A stretch of DNA of 8,471 nt from assembly GCA_021818565.1 (NCBI GenBank), contig JAKATV010000357.1, forward strand, positions 1 to 8,471, written 5' to 3'. The DNA is from Planctomycetota bacterium (GTDB taxonomy: Bacteria; Planctomycetota; Phycisphaerae; WQYP01). The translations under genes and the position numbers were made by a program. Shown here in pieces: positions 7,981-8,471 of this stretch. Position 1 is the first letter of the stretch. Each line of letters opens with the position of its first letter. The notes beneath the pieces were generated by a model. The model had not been told where the DNA came from and searched no databases. It saw only the letters and a program-made list of their open reading frames with translations.

Positions 7981-7999
7981 CTGCCATTTTGCCTGGCAG
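7981..7999. other. Perfect 6-bp hairpin in the operon leader
   Basis: CTGCCA and TGGCAG form a perfect inverted repeat around a seven-base loop (TTTTGCC). There is no T-run after the stem on either strand, so an intrinsic terminator is not supported. It lies about 95 bases upstream of the EpsI-like start and could be a transcript structure in the leader or chance. A weaker stem follows (CAGA-TTTT-TCTG at 8016-8027, with GGTT and AACC outside it). The rest of 7888-8052 shows no gene and no confident promoter. Confidence 0.35.
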
Positions 8000-8052
8000 G
8001 GGGAGCCGGTTGGCGCAGATTTTTCTGAACCCTCAATGCAAAATGCCGATCT

Positions 8053-8274
8053 CTAACTGCTTGTGCGAGCCATGTCCCATATTTCAGCCACGCCCAGCGT
8101 GGAGGCCCATTTGTTTATGTATCCCAAATCGAGTCGGTTCTGGACGAGGTCGATATCATTGGTAAATCGGACTTCGCCATAAACAATCGTCGCCGTTGAG
8201 CCGGTGACGAAGTATCGCAGATGCATGGTTTGCAGCACATCCGCGGCATACCGCAAAAGGTCAAAATGCTCCAT
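8053..8274 (-). pseudogene. Internally deleted remnant of a small nucleotidyltransferase (DUF6036/AbiEii-like)
   Basis: A 73-codon frame starts MEHFDLLRYAADVLQTMHLR and continues YFVTGSTATIVYGEVRFTND, then IDLV. This is the beginning of a small pol-beta-type nucleotidyltransferase, with the Gly-Ser (25-26) and Asp-x-Asp (40-42) of the active site. From about residue 48 it reads LDLGYINKWASTLGVAEIWD, which resembles the extreme C-terminus of the same families. Intact members are about 140-190 residues, so roughly 80-110 central residues, including the region of the third catalytic Asp, appear to be missing in frame. The junction would lie near 8131-8145. Such genes are common accessory genes, often in toxin-antitoxin-like pairs; no partner is visible here. 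A GGAG sequence lies 11 bases upstream of the ATG, so the remnant could still be translated. An intact very small protein is the less likely alternative. Confidence 0.6.
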
Positions 8275-8380
8275 GCATTAAGCGTCTCCGGAGCAACGAT
8301 CCGTCCCAACAGGTTTGTAAGCAGGTCGAGTTGACCAGCCTGATGCGGACGCTCCTAGTCCCTAAACCAGCGTGATATTT

Positions 8381-8408
8381 TTGACATACCGGTGAGTTTT
8401 TTAAAAAT
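8381..8408 (+). promoter_or_regulatory. Possible rightward promoter (TTGACA with weak -10)
   Basis: A perfect TTGACA is followed 16 bases later by AAAAAT, which matches only four of six positions of TATAAT, in an AT-rich setting. If active, it would transcribe rightward out of the window, divergent from the polysaccharide operon. No start codon with a following frame is seen before the edge. Support is weak. Confidence 0.25.
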
Positions 8409-8429
8409 GAACTGAAACGCTTTGCTTTT

Positions 8430-8470
8430 CGTAATAGTATAGTGTTGTAGACATCAACACGTATATTACG
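8430..8470. repeat. Interrupted 41-bp inverted repeat at the right edge
   Basis: The outer arms CGTAATA (8430-8436) and TATTACG (8464-8470) and the inner arms GTGTTG (8442-8447) and CAACAC (8455-8460) are both perfect inverted repeats sharing one centre, with TAGACAT between the inner arms. The interior spacers are unequal (five versus three bases). This gives 13 matched pairs in two nested stems. It could be an operator for a dimeric regulator, an attachment or recombination site, or the end of a mobile element. The window stops one base later, so its context cannot be judged. Confidence 0.55.
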
Positions 8471-8471
8471 T

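Larger units (their letters stand above)
8275..8471. other. Non-coding border region, turning AT-rich to the right
   Basis: I see no convincing gene here. Up to about 8360 the base composition resembles the rest of the window, and a short minus-strand frame (8354..8278) reads QLDLLTNLLGRIVAPETLNA without a start of its own; it may be the decayed end of an upstream gene. From about 8365 the sequence becomes AT-rich, with a TTGACA box, a TTTTTAAAAA palindrome (8398-8407) and a long interrupted dyad at the very end. This looks like the regulatory region of a gene lying beyond the right edge, or the margin of an inserted element. Confidence 0.5.

Noticed and set aside
7981..7999. Intrinsic terminator for the nucleotidyltransferase remnant
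   Set aside because: The stem is only six pairs and no T-run follows it on the minus strand.
8115..8354. Minus-strand frame reading QLDLLTNLLGRIVAPETLNA and on
   Set aside because: The first 25 or so residues look protein-like, but there is no ATG, the frame then overlaps the nucleotidyltransferase remnant, and I recognise no family. It is kept only as a possible decayed gene end.

Overview
The window (GC-rich, roughly 57% by eye) carries one tightly packed minus-strand operon for exosortase-linked exopolysaccharide assembly or secretion, read from right to left. The genes are an EpsI/DUF3485-like exosortase accessory protein (7887..7168), a Wzz-type polysaccharide co-polymerase fused to a CpsD/CapB-like P-loop ATPase (7184..4731), an unrecognised 255-residue protein (4734..3967) and a very long TPR protein (3967 to beyond the left edge). 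Neighbouring genes overlap by 17, 4 and 1 bases, so they are probably co-transcribed and translationally coupled. The gene content (EpsI, Wzz-ATPase and a giant TPR protein in the manner of PEP-CTERM/exosortase loci) suits a Planctomycetota/Phycisphaerae-like or other environmental Gram-negative bacterium. The phylum is my inference from gene content and protein style, not something the sequence proves.

The most interesting feature lies inside the co-polymerase/ATPase. Between the Walker A' strand and Walker B, the ATPase domain contains an insertion laid out like the c-di-GMP-binding MshEN (GspE N-terminal) domain: two 24-residue motifs separated by exactly five residues. If it binds ligand, it would link c-di-GMP, or a degenerate form of that fold, directly to the engine of polysaccharide polymerisation and export. 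The ATPase also lacks the tyrosine-rich tail of classical BY-kinases.

The unknown 255-residue gene shows signs of a pair of compensating frameshifts about 100 bp apart. Its middle reads as Pro/His/Arg-rich filler in the open frame and as ordinary GC3-rich coding sequence in the neighbouring frame.

The right end (7888..8471) is different in character. It holds a heptamer tandem repeat, a perfect small hairpin, an internally deleted remnant of a small nucleotidyltransferase gene (8274..8053), and an AT-rich tail with a 41-bp interrupted dyad and a TTGACA box. No exosortase gene is next to the EpsI-like gene inside the window. The right end looks like a small accessory or decay zone at the upstream border of the polysaccharide operon.
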